NCBI RefSeq assembly: GCF_003201815.1
Contig: NZ_QJKB01000011.1
Location: 1 to 64,000, forward strand
From: Undibacterium pigrum
GTDB lineage: Bacteria > Pseudomonadota > Gammaproteobacteria > Burkholderiales > Burkholderiaceae_D
Length of the DNA stretch: 64,000 bases
Direction: 5' to 3'
The notes under the pieces were generated by a model. It ran no database searches, was not told the origin of the DNA, and saw nothing but the letters and a program-made list of their open reading frames with translations. Positions 50,418 through 59,058 of the stretch are shown here, one piece after another. Each line of letters starts with the position of its first letter. The first letter of the stretch is position 1. The position numbers and the translations under genes are program-made.

Positions 50418-52718
50418 TCATTGAAGATTAATCGCTTCAATGCGATTATCACCTTTGATATACAAAACACCGCGATCGGAGATTGCGAGTGAACCACCGA
50501 AAGGATGTTCCCAAACGACTTGGCGGGTTTTGATGTCAATAGCGAGCGTGTTATTGCTGGAGCTGATAAACACCAGATTATCCGTCACCACCATGTTTTT
50601 ATAGGTGCGTGACACATTATCTGAGGACAGCGCACTCGCCATCCATACCAGGCTACCATTTTGTGCTGAGCGTGCCTCAAGCACCGTACCATTGGCATTG
50701 AGGACATAGACGACATCCTTGGCATAGGCAGGGGCACCATAGATACTTCCGGTGATACTCCAGGCGAGGGTTTGCTTGCCAAGATCAAAAGCCTGCAATC
50801 CATTGCCAGCCACAAAGGCCATATTTTTTTCTGACAGAACAGGCGTCAATCCACCATAGCCTGACCAGGAAAAATTTGGATTCTTGATTGTGTAAGCGAC
50901 CTTGCCATCGGCCTTGCTGACCGCGTGCAAACTACCGGCCAGATAGGTGTAGGCGAAACTGGCGTCAACCGCAGGCGACCAGGTATCGTATTGAGGCAGA
51001 CCAATTCCCCATGATATTTTTTGATCGCTGATACTGTATTTACTCATGCCGCCATAATATCCACTCTCGGTAAAGACCTCATTGCCATACACGGTAGGAG
51101 CAAGGTAGGTTTCCCATTGTGAAGTCATGGCAATCTTGTTAAGCAAATTACCGTTGTTTTGATCAAATACCCAGAAAAACGTATCGGCATGTCCTGTTGA
51201 AGTCACGAATACTTTGCCTGACCCAGCTGCGGGTGGGTTAGCTTTAGAAAGTGTTCCCATCGACGTTTTCCACTGAACTTGGCCACTGTTTTCGTTCAGC
51301 GCGGTCAGTTCATAGGCACCGCTTGGGTAATTGGCACTAGTCTTGTTGATGAAAACCACACCATTTTCTATACTGATATCAGACAGGTAACCGCCACCAG
51401 CAGGTGTCCAGTTCCAGCGTCTTAAGAAATTGCTGGGGTAGAAACTCGCCGGTACATAATTACTGTGTGCCGCATTACCCCCGAATGTGCTCCAGCTGCT
51501 AACTTGAGGCAAGGATTTCAAAGGGGTTAAATTAGTGTTCGGGCGTACCGTAATTTTTAACGGGATTTGACGTGGTGATCCGTTGAATGGCCATTTGCAA
51601 TCGACAGGATCATCGGCACAGGTACGTACTTCCAGTGTGCTGGTATAAACGCCTGCCTTCAAAGCCGGACTTGTTTCCAAAGTCGCTATGGTTTTGGTAT
51701 TTGATACTTTATTGGTACTTTTTAATGTTGAATTACGTGCTGAGTCGTAAATGCCAAGATTAACAGGTTTGCCTATGTCTGCCGGAGACTCAGCAGAAAT
51801 GCTGAACTGCCTGGTTTCACCTTCGTAATAAGTAAAATCAAGTACAGAAGGCGTGCTATTTATGTTTAAGCTAATCCCGGCTGCTTTTGATTTGAGGGTG
51901 AATTTATAAGGAACTATCCAGGGTGAACCGGCCAGAGGCTGGCTGCAATAATTTGGGTCGTCGACGCAGAGCCTGACCTCAAACTGGCCAGTGTAAGTCC
52001 CAGGCAACAGGTTAGGTTTGACCAAAAAGTCAGCGCTATATTCCTGATTGGGCTTGTACTGGAAGCCCATGCTGGATGAGGAATAAGTCAGCTTGTCCTT
52101 ATCGATAATAGCGATATTGAACGATGCAGGCAGGTCCTGGCCAGGTTTGGCGCTGATCCTGACAGGCAGGCTGTCGCCTTCATTGGCTGTTAAATCAATG
52201 TTTGCTGGCGTTACGCTGACACGCTGAGTCGCCTCTGTCTTTGATTTAACAGTGATTTTATAGGGCAGGGTCCAGGGTGAGCCTGGAAATGGCGTGTTGC
52301 AGACTTTAGGATCATCTTCACAAAGACGTACCTGAATATTCGAGCTATATACACCGGGTTTTAGTGCCGGATTACTATTGAGCGTGACTCTGTATTGCAT
52401 TTGCGTAATGGCAGAGACACTGGTGTAAGGTGTTATCACACCCACGTTGTCAACGATCGCGATATTGAAGTTTTTAGCAAATGTCTTCGTTGCCGTACCT
52501 ACGACATTCACGGGCAAACTCTCGCCTTCATAGACAGTGATATCGACTTGTGCGGGATTAAAAGTGAGCCAGTCCCCGGCAGGATTATTATTGCTTACAG
52601 TATTTGATGTACCGTTGCTGCTGACGTTGCCAGGTGCACTGCTGCCACCTCCGCCGCCACATGCCGATAGCAAGATTGCACAAAACAATGTGCAAGAAAC
52701 TTGTTTAAGTAATTTCAT
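50418..52718 (-). CDS. Lipoprotein with three Ig-like repeats and a PQQ-type beta-propeller
   Basis: The 766-residue lipoprotein has the lipobox LLSAC (Cys20) and a Gly-rich, Ser/Asn-rich linker. Three ~115-residue repeats follow (about 50-160, 165-280, 285-395), each ending in a shared motif with two cysteines (R-x-C-x-D-D-P-x-x-C ... GSP), then a propeller of PQQ-like blades (~410-766; NSGQVQWKTSMG, LGKQTLAWSITG, NGSLVWM, TRQVVWEHPFGG). It probably faces the periplasm or cell surface. Function unknown. I use the ATG at 52718, which gives a normal lipoprotein signal. Confidence 0.8.
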   Translation of the reverse strand: MKLLKQVSCTLFCAILLSACGGGGGSSAPGNVSSNGTSNTVSNNNPAGDWLTFNPAQVDITVYEGESLPVNVVGTATKTFAKNFNIAIVDNVGVITPYTSVSAITQMQYRVTLNSNPALKPGVYSSNIQVRLCEDDPKVCNTPFPGSPWTLPYKITVKSKTEATQRVSVTPANIDLTANEGDSLPVRISAKPGQDLPASFNIAIIDKDKLTYSSSSMGFQYKPNQEYSADFLVKPNLLPGTYTGQFEVRLCVDDPNYCSQPLAGSPWIVPYKFTLKSKAAGISLNINSTPSVLDFTYYEGETRQFSISAESPADIGKPVNLGIYDSARNSTLKSTNKVSNTKTIATLETSPALKAGVYTSTLEVRTCADDPVDCKWPFNGSPRQIPLKITVRPNTNLTPLKSLPQVSSWSTFGGNAAHSNYVPASFYPSNFLRRWNWTPAGGGYLSDISIENGVVFINKTSANYPSGAYELTALNENSGQVQWKTSMGTLSKANPPAAGSGKVFVTSTGHADTFFWVFDQNNGNLLNKIAMTSQWETYLAPTVYGNEVFTESGYYGGMSKYSISDQKISWGIGLPQYDTWSPAVDASFAYTYLAGSLHAVSKADGKVAYTIKNPNFSWSGYGGLTPVLSEKNMAFVAGNGLQAFDLGKQTLAWSITGSIYGAPAYAKDVVYVLNANGTVLEARSAQNGSLVWMASALSSDNVSRTYKNMVVTDNLVFISSSNNTLAIDIKTRQVVWEHPFGGSLAISDRGVLYIKGDNRIEAINLQ

Positions 52719-53024
52719 TGAATAGCTATTTTTAAAATTTTGAAATGTCATTGTTCACTAAGAACATCACAAGCGAATGACAAAGCTGAATGATTTGAGG
52801 TAAATATTCAGGATTTTGGTGCCTGGAATATAAGCACGCGATGATCCATGATAAATAATGACTGGTCAAGTAAATGCAGCACAAATCCGGTCTCAAGGAA
52901 TTGTCCAAAAACGCTTGAACAAGCAAGAATGCAGGTAGAAATACGGGGGAGGTTCAGGCTTTTTTATGTTGAGAGTAAAATGCTGTCATACCCTACCTTT
53001 ACTGTTGCCCTAAGGAAAAATAAA

Positions 53025-53939
53025 ATGAATGCAACATTGCCCAAGCAAGTCAAAATTGTTGAAGTCGGTCCGCGTGATGGCTTGCAAAATGAAAAAGAAA
53101 GCATCCCTGCAGAAGTCAAGATAGAGTTGGTGAATCGCCTGACCGCAGCCGGCTTTGTCAATATTGAGGCAGCCTCCTTTGTCTCGCCCAAGTGGGTGCC
53201 GCAAATGGCAACCTCAGCTGAAGTCATGGCAGGCATTACGCGCAAGCCTGGTGTCATTTATTCTGTATTAACGCCCAATATGAAGGGCTTTGAAGCCGCG
53301 CTGGCTGCCGGTGCTGATGAAGTGGTGATTTTCAGTTCAGCCTCGGAAGCCTTTGCACAAAAAAATATCAATTGCTCGATTGCTGAATCAATAGAACGCT
53401 TCCGTGAAGTGGCTGAAGCTGCAAAACAAAACAAGATACGTTTGCGTGGCAGCATCTCCTGCGCTTTTGGTTGCCCTTACCAGGGTGAAGTTGCGGTTGA
53501 TAGCGTTTCTGATGTAGTACAGCGTTTGCGTGACCTTGCTTGCGATGAAATCGACATTGCTGACACCATAGGCGTGGGCACTGCCAGACAAGTGCAAAAT
53601 GTCATGCAGCGCGTGGCGCAGGATTTTCCTATTACGGCTTTGTCAGGTCACTTCCATGATACCTATGGTCAGGCCCTGGCGAATATTTATGCCAGCCTGG
53701 AAGTCGGTATTTCCATCTTCCATTCATCCGTTGCCGGTCTTGGTGGCTGCCCGTATGCCAAAGGTGCAACCGGCAATGTATCGACGGAAGACGTACTCTT
53801 CCTCATGCAGGGCCTGGGCATACAGACTGGTATAGATTTGAATGCCGTAGTGGATGCAGGACAATTCATTTCTGCGCATCTGGGCCGCAAGGCAGTCAGT
53901 CGTGCGGGCAATGCACTGGCGGCAAAACGTCTGGCTTGA
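53025..53939 (+). CDS. liuE: Hydroxymethylglutaryl-CoA lyase
   Basis: The 304-residue TIM-barrel enzyme splits HMG-CoA into acetyl-CoA and acetoacetate, the last dedicated step of leucine degradation. EVGPRDGLQNEK is the metal/substrate loop; SGHFHDTYGQALANIYASLEVG and GLGGCPYAKGATGNVSTEDV hold the catalytic histidine, asparagine and cysteine residues. The start at 53025 follows AAGGAAAAAT; an open frame upstream is non-conserved. It is separated from the other liu genes by pdxJ, the chemosensory operon and the lipoprotein gene. I see no LiuR-type palindrome in its promoter region. Confidence 0.95.
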   Translation: MNATLPKQVKIVEVGPRDGLQNEKESIPAEVKIELVNRLTAAGFVNIEAASFVSPKWVPQMATSAEVMAGITRKPGVIYSVLTPNMKGFEAALAAGADEVVIFSSASEAFAQKNINCSIAESIERFREVAEAAKQNKIRLRGSISCAFGCPYQGEVAVDSVSDVVQRLRDLACDEIDIADTIGVGTARQVQNVMQRVAQDFPITALSGHFHDTYGQALANIYASLEVGISIFHSSVAGLGGCPYAKGATGNVSTEDVLFLMQGLGIQTGIDLNAVVDAGQFISAHLGRKAVSRAGNALAAKRLA

Positions 53940-53964
53940 TCATTGGAATTTGGTCAGGTAAAAG

Positions 53965-54000
53965 AAATGGGCGACAGGCTTTGACCTTTCGCCCATTTTT
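53965..54000 (+). terminator. Terminator after liuE
   Basis: AAATGGGCGA pairs with TCGCCCATTT, followed by more T residues, 26 bases past the liuE stop. Confidence 0.88.
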
Positions 54001-54012
54001 GCTATAACTAAG

Positions 54013-54088
54013 CAGGAGGCTTTGCATCCTGTTCTTGCCTCGCATCTACAATTTTAACGCGGCCTCCTGAGATTTTTTACAGGAGGCC
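54013..54088 (+). promoter_or_regulatory. Ribosome-binding-site-sequestering hairpin with an upstream decoy arm
   Basis: GGCCTCCTG (54061-54069) pairs perfectly with CAGGAGGCC (54080-54088), burying the AGGAGG ribosome-binding site five bases before the ATG at 54092. A copy of the same arm, CAGGAGGC, at 54013-54020 can pair with 54062-54069 instead, which would release the site. It can also form its own small hairpin with TCCTG at 54027-54031. Confidence 0.65.
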
Positions 54089-54091
54089 ATC

Positions 54092-54601
54092 ATGCGCCGT
54101 CGTCTTTATTTCATGCTTCCCACTATTCCTGCGGCCAGAGCCATGCTCGATGAGTTATTGCTGGCACGCATAGAGGAGAGGTATATCCATTTCCTGGCAA
54201 AAGACAGTTTGCCCAATGATATGCCGGAAGCCAATTTTTTCCAGAAAACCGATCTCATCCATGGCATGGAGCTGGGTATGGTGGTGGGTGCGGCCACCGG
54301 TTTATTGGCAGGTAGCTTGCTGCTCATTTTCCCGCCTGAAGGTCTGGAAATGCGCACCATCGCCTTGCTGGTTGCTGCATTTGGTGGAGCGGTATTTGGC
54401 TCCTGGGTATCAGGTATGGCCGCTGCTGCCATTCCCAATTCGCGCCTGAAAGCTTTTGAAAAAGAAATTGAAGCCGGGCAAGTTTTACTCATTGTTGATG
54501 TGCCGCTTGGCAAAGTCAAACAGACTGAAGAAATGATGGCCAGCAGGCATCCAGGTTTTCGTTATGGCGGGGTGGAGCCGCACATACCGGCGTTTCCTTG
54601 A
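54092..54601 (+). CDS. DUF1269-like membrane protein
   Basis: The 169-residue protein has a soluble N-terminal part (RRRLYFMLPTIPAARAMLDELLLARIEERYIHFLAKD) and two hydrophobic segments (~63-83 and ~92-115, GAATGLLAGSLLLIF and IALLVAAFGGAVFGSWVSG), then a soluble tail (EIEAGQVLLIVDVPLGKVKQTEEMM). This is the layout of DUF1269 proteins, whose function is unknown. Its translation start is inside a strong leader hairpin. Confidence 0.78.
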   Translation: MRRRLYFMLPTIPAARAMLDELLLARIEERYIHFLAKDSLPNDMPEANFFQKTDLIHGMELGMVVGAATGLLAGSLLLIFPPEGLEMRTIALLVAAFGGAVFGSWVSGMAAAAIPNSRLKAFEKEIEAGQVLLIVDVPLGKVKQTEEMMASRHPGFRYGGVEPHIPAFP

Positions 54602-54634
54602 GGCATGATTGCTGAATCAGCTTTATTGTACTCT

Positions 54635-54925
54635 TCAGGGTAAAACTTCCACACCCCGCCAGAAAGCAATAAAACCGGCTATCTGTTTTGCTGCCTCCTT
54701 AGGGCTTGGATAAGTCCAGGCGGCATCGGCGTTGGTTTCACCATTGACGACGATGTCGTAATAACTGGCCGTGCCCTTCCATGGGCAGAGGGTATGTTTT
54801 TCGCTTTCGCGCAGGTATTCCTGGTTGACCCGGTTGATGGGGAAATAAATATTGCCCTCAAGGGTTTCAATTTCAGTTGCTGTGGCCTGGGCCAGCAGGG
54901 CACCTTTCCAGTGGGCTGTGGGCAT
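54635..54925 (-). CDS. DUF427-family protein
   Basis: The 96-residue protein has the DUF427 pattern: YFPINRVNQEYLRESEKHTLCPWKGTASYYDIVV followed by DAAWTYPSPKEAAKQIAGFIAFW. The conserved cysteine-proline-tryptophan (CPWKG) is present. The fold is a small beta-rich domain of unknown role. It lies eight bases downstream of egtB on the same strand and may be cotranscribed with the ergothioneine genes. Confidence 0.87.
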   Translation of the reverse strand: MPTAHWKGALLAQATATEIETLEGNIYFPINRVNQEYLRESEKHTLCPWKGTASYYDIVVNGETNADAAWTYPSPKEAAKQIAGFIAFWRGVEVLP

Positions 54926-54933
54926 ATATGCTC

Positions 54934-56184
54934 CTAATCTTCTTGTGCCAGTGAACGTGCCAGACGCAGGCCCGTCAGTTGCCAGCGCGCTGTTGCCGGG
55001 AAAAAATTGCGGTATGTGATGCGGCTATGGCCTGTCGGGGTAAAGGCAGAAGAACCGCGCAAGACATACTGGTTGACCATGAATTTGCCATTGTATTCAC
55101 CGACTGCACCTGCTGCGGCGACAAAGCCGGGGTAGGGGCTGTAACTGCTGCTGGTCCATTGCCAGCCATGATCAAATAACTGGCTGAGCTGGCCTTCTAT
55201 CTCATGTTGTTGCGCCGCATACTCCCATTCTGCTTCAGTAGGCAGGCGTGCCCCTGCCCAGCTGGCAAAGGCGCTGGCCTCGAAATAAGAGATATGTCCA
55301 AGCGCCTGCTGTGGATTCAGAGGCAGCAGGCCATACAGGCCAAATTCCTGCCAGCCTTGCTGGAAATCATAGCGCCAGTACAGTGGATGACGCAGGTCTT
55401 GCTGCTGTATCCAGTCCCAGCCCTCAGCCAGCCACAGGGCTGGGTTTTGATAGCCGCCATCTTCTATGAATTCCAGATATTCTGCATTGCTGATCAGACG
55501 GGTTGCCAACTGAAAAGCTTCGAGGAACTGCCGGTGGCGCGGCCCTTCATTATCAAAGGAAAAGCCCTGGCCTTGATGTCCGATTTCACACAGGCAGGCA
55601 TCATAGTTTTGCCAACTCAGGTTTTGCGAAACCGGCAGTGGTTTGCGCATCTCGCTGACGGGATACAGCGCAGGAAATATGGGGTTGCACGACAGCAGAT
55701 GTTTAATGTCCGTCAGCATCAATTCCTGATGCTGCTGTTCATGCTGCATGCCCAGTTCCAGCAGAGAGACAAAGCGGGCATCATTGAGCTGGTCCTGGCA
55801 TTGCAATATGCGTTCATCGACATTGCGACGGTAGGCCAGCACGGTGTCCAGTGATGGCCTCGTCAGCAAGCCACGCTGCGGGCGCGGGTGCTTGTCACCG
55901 ACACCGTTGTAATAGGAATTGAAGAGTACCCTGAAGTCAGTATGAAAAGCCTGGAAGCCGGTTTCAAACTGTTCAAGGATAAAGGTCTCGAAAAACCATG
56001 TCGTATGCGCCAGATGCCATTTGATGGGGCTGGCATCCGGCATGGACTGTGCCATGCAATCTTCAGCAGATAGCGGCGCAGCAATAGCAACTGAGCGCAG
56101 CCGGATTGCTTGCCAGCGTTCAACTATGCCTGTTGCTTGCAAGGTTTGCTCCTGCTCTGTCTGAGGATCAGACAGCTTTGGCAT
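54934..56184 (-). CDS. egtB: Ergothioneine biosynthesis sulfoxide synthase-like protein
   Basis: The 416-residue protein joins an N-terminal DinB-like iron-binding domain (HLAHTTWFFETFILE and HEQQHQELMLTDIKH supply the histidine ligands) to a C-terminal formylglycine-generating-enzyme-like domain (EASAFASWAGARLPTEAEWEYAA ... LRGSSAFTPTGHSRITYRNFFPA). EgtB uses O2 to form a C-S bond on hercynine with cysteine or gamma-glutamylcysteine. I start at 56184, within the last 17 bases of egtD; a start at 56205 is possible. DUF427 follows. Confidence 0.9.
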   Translation of the reverse strand: MPKLSDPQTEQEQTLQATGIVERWQAIRLRSVAIAAPLSAEDCMAQSMPDASPIKWHLAHTTWFFETFILEQFETGFQAFHTDFRVLFNSYYNGVGDKHPRPQRGLLTRPSLDTVLAYRRNVDERILQCQDQLNDARFVSLLELGMQHEQQHQELMLTDIKHLLSCNPIFPALYPVSEMRKPLPVSQNLSWQNYDACLCEIGHQGQGFSFDNEGPRHRQFLEAFQLATRLISNAEYLEFIEDGGYQNPALWLAEGWDWIQQQDLRHPLYWRYDFQQGWQEFGLYGLLPLNPQQALGHISYFEASAFASWAGARLPTEAEWEYAAQQHEIEGQLSQLFDHGWQWTSSSYSPYPGFVAAAGAVGEYNGKFMVNQYVLRGSSAFTPTGHSRITYRNFFPATARWQLTGLRLARSLAQED

Positions 56185-57145
56185 GAATAACGGCGAACCA
56201 TTCATTTTTGTCCGTCCAGTGACAGCTATGGGAAAAACCAGCATCGGCCAATAAGGCATTAAAACCCTGTATGCTGTATTTATAGCTGTTTTCTGTGTGT
56301 ATGTGTTCACCCTTGATAAAATTTCTTTGCCCGCCGGGCCAGCTGACCTGGATATCTTCCCTGGCGCGCAAATGCATTTCTATGCGGGATTTTTCTGTAT
56401 TGAAAAAAGCCTCGTGTTGCCATTGCCTGACATCAAAGTCAGCGTGCAATAAATGATTGATGTGACGTAACAGATTCAGGTTGAAAGCCGCGGTGACCCC
56501 GAGACTGTCATCATAGGCCGCATCCAGCAAGGCCTTGTCCTTGATCAGGTCTACGCCTATCAGTATGCCGCCGGTACGGTCACAGGCTGCGCGTAAATGA
56601 CACAGGAATGCCAACGCTTCTTCCGGTTCAAAATTGCCTATCGATGAGCCTGGGTAAAAGAACAGACGCTGGTCGCGTCTTACTTCTGCAGGCAGCTTCC
56701 AGTCTTGTGCCAGGTCCAGCCCCAGCGCCGTCATCTCTATATGTGGGAAACGCTGTTGCAAGCGACGCACCGCATCCTGTAGATGACTGACAGAAATATC
56801 GATGGGCACATACTGGTCAGGATGCAGTACCGGAAACAGCCGCGCTGCCTTGGCGCAATTACCAGCACCCAGGTCTATCAGGCTGCCACCTGCACCTATG
56901 CTTTGTGCCATGTCGGCCATATGCCGGGTGAAAATTTCTGATTCTGTGCGGGTGGGATAATATTCTGGAAGTACGCAAATGGCTTCAAACAGGACCGAGC
57001 CTACCGCATCATAAAAATATTTTGGCGAGGTATAGGCTGCATCGGCGAGCAGGCCGTTTTCCAGCTCGCGGATGATGTGTGGTGGCGTGCTGCGTGTGTT
57101 GGTGACACTGTTGGCCGTGTTAGCCAGGCTATTGGATTCGGGCAT
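56168..57145 (-). CDS. egtD: L-Histidine N-alpha-methyltransferase
   Basis: The 325-residue SAM-dependent enzyme trimethylates histidine to hercynine, the first step to ergothioneine. YTSPKYFYDAVGSVLFEAICVLPEYYPTRTESEIF, the SAM loop LIDLGAGNCAKA, YPGSSIGNF and VDLIKD are EgtD features. It overlaps egtB and is upstream of it, so the pair forms one operon. No egtA, egtC or egtE genes are near. Confidence 0.95.
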   Translation of the reverse strand: MPESNSLANTANSVTNTRSTPPHIIRELENGLLADAAYTSPKYFYDAVGSVLFEAICVLPEYYPTRTESEIFTRHMADMAQSIGAGGSLIDLGAGNCAKAARLFPVLHPDQYVPIDISVSHLQDAVRRLQQRFPHIEMTALGLDLAQDWKLPAEVRRDQRLFFYPGSSIGNFEPEEALAFLCHLRAACDRTGGILIGVDLIKDKALLDAAYDDSLGVTAAFNLNLLRHINHLLHADFDVRQWQHEAFFNTEKSRIEMHLRAREDIQVSWPGGQRNFIKGEHIHTENSYKYSIQGFNALLADAGFSHSCHWTDKNEWFAVIHAKAV

Positions 57146-57463
57146 GGTTTTAGGGCTAAGAAATTCAATCGGCAGGCCATTGTGGTTCTGGTCTGTGCTT
57201 GATACTTAATACGGCCTTTCCTTCAGCCCGCCTTTATGCGGAGCTTGCCTGTGAGTCTGGTGGACTCTGGTGTGGCACAGTGTACAACGTATTTTTTAAA
57301 AAATCTTGGAGCGGGATTTGCTCGGGTGGTTTTCCTACAAACTGCGGTAATCTCGGTAACGTTATCTCTTCGAACTATTGCCAACAGTCCACCCAGTTCA
57401 CCGGACTGACGCTCCAGACCGATTTTTACCTGGCACTAACGTCCATTACTGAAATCTGATTTA

Positions 57464-57520
57464 ACGTCATTCCACCGGGCTGGCGCTCCAGCGTGTTTTT
57501 GGCTGGAATCCAGCGGCGTT
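57464..57520. repeat. Degenerate palindromic repeat related to 27065-27135
   Basis: It begins with ACGTCATTCC and ends with GGAATCCAGCGGCGTT, the same flanks as the intact copy downstream of the thiolase, with a divergent centre (GGCTGGCGCTCCAGCG). Both are probably copies of one dispersed family. Confidence 0.65.
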
Positions 57521-57632
57521 CGTTGCATACTTTTGCAGCTTCTAATATCAGATTCGTATTGTGCAAGTCTTTGTTTCCCAAATACCTTCACAAGTTATTT
57601 GCGATTGCAGGCCGGTGGTAGACCGGCGGCTA

Positions 57633-57663
57633 CCCACCTTTTTGTCTCGCCAAAAAAGGTGGG
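57633..57663. repeat. Hairpin CCCACCTTTTT / AAAAAGGTGGG
   Basis: An 11-12 bp stem with a short loop (GTCTCGCC), preceded by CCGGTGGTAGACCGG. It may be part of the neighbouring inverted-repeat element. Confidence 0.5.
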
Positions 57664-57703
57664 CCAAAAAGGCGACCCAGGCGTCGTCGCCCCCTGAAGG
57701 GGG

Positions 57704-57801
57704 TGCCCGTTTGTGCAGTACAAAAAATGGGAAGGCCCGAAACTCGCCTGCGGCTCAAACAGCGGTCCTTCTTTTTCCATTTTCTGTACCGCACAAACGG
57801 C
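57704..57801. repeat. Long inverted repeat (arms of about 38 bases)
   Basis: The left arm (GCCCGTTTGTGCAGTAC and following AAAATGG) is repeated in reverse complement at 57761-57801 (CCATTTTCTGTACCGCAC then AAACGGC) around a 20-base centre. The arms differ at a few positions. The element resembles a miniature inverted-repeat transposon or a decayed terminator-like repeat. Confidence 0.6.
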
Positions 57802-57906
57802 GTCGACACATGGGAACTGCTAAAGTCAAAAACAACACCAAGATCAAAAGCAAAAGCAACGTCAATACGACCTGAGTCCATATTTTTGAAAACCAATTGA
57901 TTTTGT

Positions 57907-58284
57907 TCAGGTATCCATCAACTCAAAATGAAACACCTTGCTCACAATCTGCCACCTGCCATCCAGTTTCACCAGTGTTAAAAAATCAGTAAAGAACTTA
58001 TTCGCAATCGCGCATTCGACACGGGCGAAGGCGGTTACCGGGCCGGCGATTTCCAGGGAGACGATGCGGTCGCGGCGCTTCTCGTTTTTGCTGGCGGGGG
58101 AGGGGCGTTTGTCGACGACGGGGAAGTATTGCTGCATATCGAGGTGCAGTAAATGACCTTCGGTGGCGCAGTAATAGTGGGCTTCGGGGTGGAATACCCT
58201 GGCCAGTATGCTGGTGTCACTATGGTGTATACCATCGAAATACTGGTTCAGCATGGCGATGATGTCGGGGTAAGCGGTGTCCAT
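57907..58284 (-). CDS. NTF2-like (putative lumazine-binding type) protein
   Basis: The 125-residue protein has the SnoaL/NTF2 cone fold: MLNQYFDGIHHSDTSILARVFHPEAHYY, then FARVECAIANKFFTDFLTLVKLDGRWQIVSKVFHFE. It matches the family often annotated as putative lumazine-binding, a label without proven biochemistry. No signal peptide is present. It is about 85 bases downstream of gst on the same strand. Confidence 0.8.
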   Translation of the reverse strand: MDTAYPDIIAMLNQYFDGIHHSDTSILARVFHPEAHYYCATEGHLLHLDMQQYFPVVDKRPSPASKNEKRRDRIVSLEIAGPVTAFARVECAIANKFFTDFLTLVKLDGRWQIVSKVFHFELMDT

Positions 58285-58369
58285 TTCTGCCTTTCTAAAC
58301 GTGAATACGGTAGCTGGCTGTGAGCTACCGTATCGTCTGCCGTTTTATGATTTCTTGTTGGGGATGGTA

Positions 58370-58975
58370 TCAGGCGGCCAATCCTTCTGCTTTCAGCGCG
58401 GCCTGTACATGCGGCCTGGCCTTGACGCTGGCGAGGAAGTTTTGCAGGTGGGCAAAATCGCTGATATCCAGGTTCACGTGTTTGCTCCAGCCGCTGACGG
58501 TGAACAGATAAGCGTCGGCGACGGTGAAGGTATCACCGGTCAGGTAAGTGCGGCCTTCGAGGCGGCTGTTGACCCAGGCGAATTTTTTGCGCAAGAGTTC
58601 TGCGACACGCGTCTTGCCTTCCGCGGGCATGTCAGCATCAAACAGCGGGGCGAAGGATTTGTGCAATTCTGAACTGATGTAGTTTTGCCATTCGAGCACA
58701 CGGTAACGTGGCAAGCCTGATGCTGGCAGTAAATCGCGGTTTTCAGCGCTTTCGGCGATGTACTGGGCAATGATGGAACCCTCGGTCAGTATCTCGCCAT
58801 TATCAAGTTCTACAGTGGGGACCTGACCTTTGGGATTGATGCTGTAGAAGTCCAGGCCATCGGCAGTTTTGTGAACATAGGTATCGACTTTTTGCAGGTT
58901 GAAGTTGAGCCCGGCTTCACGCAGGATGATGTGTGGAGACAAAGAGCAGGCACCAGGGGAGAAATAGAGTTTCAT
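58370..58975 (-). CDS. gstA: Glutathione S-transferase (beta-class-like)
   Basis: The 201-residue enzyme has MKLYFSPGACSLSPHIILREAGL, with the beta-class cysteine at residue 10, a PKGQVPTVELDNGEILTEGSIIAQYIA glutathione-binding site, and the C-terminal helix motif LTGDTFTVADAYLFTV. It conjugates glutathione to electrophiles or acts in redox reactions. It is divergent from a LysR regulator, which probably controls it. Confidence 0.93.
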   Translation of the reverse strand: MKLYFSPGACSLSPHIILREAGLNFNLQKVDTYVHKTADGLDFYSINPKGQVPTVELDNGEILTEGSIIAQYIAESAENRDLLPASGLPRYRVLEWQNYISSELHKSFAPLFDADMPAEGKTRVAELLRKKFAWVNSRLEGRTYLTGDTFTVADAYLFTVSGWSKHVNLDISDFAHLQNFLASVKARPHVQAALKAEGLAA

Positions 58976-59058
58976 GATTTTGGGCTTTCGTTAAAGGTTG
59001 ACTGGCGGCACTGCCATGATGAGCAGGGCGTGACGGCATACTATGCCAAACGAGAAAG

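Larger units (their letters stand above)
57146..57906. other. Repeat-rich intergenic region
   Basis: About 760 bases with no credible gene; a frame at 57199-57459 has poor composition and no ribosome-binding site. It holds a degenerate palindromic repeat, a CCCACCTTTTT/AAAAAGGTGGG hairpin and a long inverted repeat, listed separately. This is the largest gap in the window and looks like accumulated repeat debris. Confidence 0.6.

Noticed and set aside
52848..53024. N-terminal extension of HMG-CoA lyase
   Set aside because: The upstream frame is not family-like, and a ribosome-binding site supports the start at 53025.
52960..53024. LiuR operator before liuE
   Set aside because: No TTGACG/CGTCAA palindrome was found there.
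57199..57459. Open frame of 86 codons in the repeat-rich gap
   Set aside because: No recognised domain, no Shine-Dalgarno sequence, and composition unlike real genes of the window.
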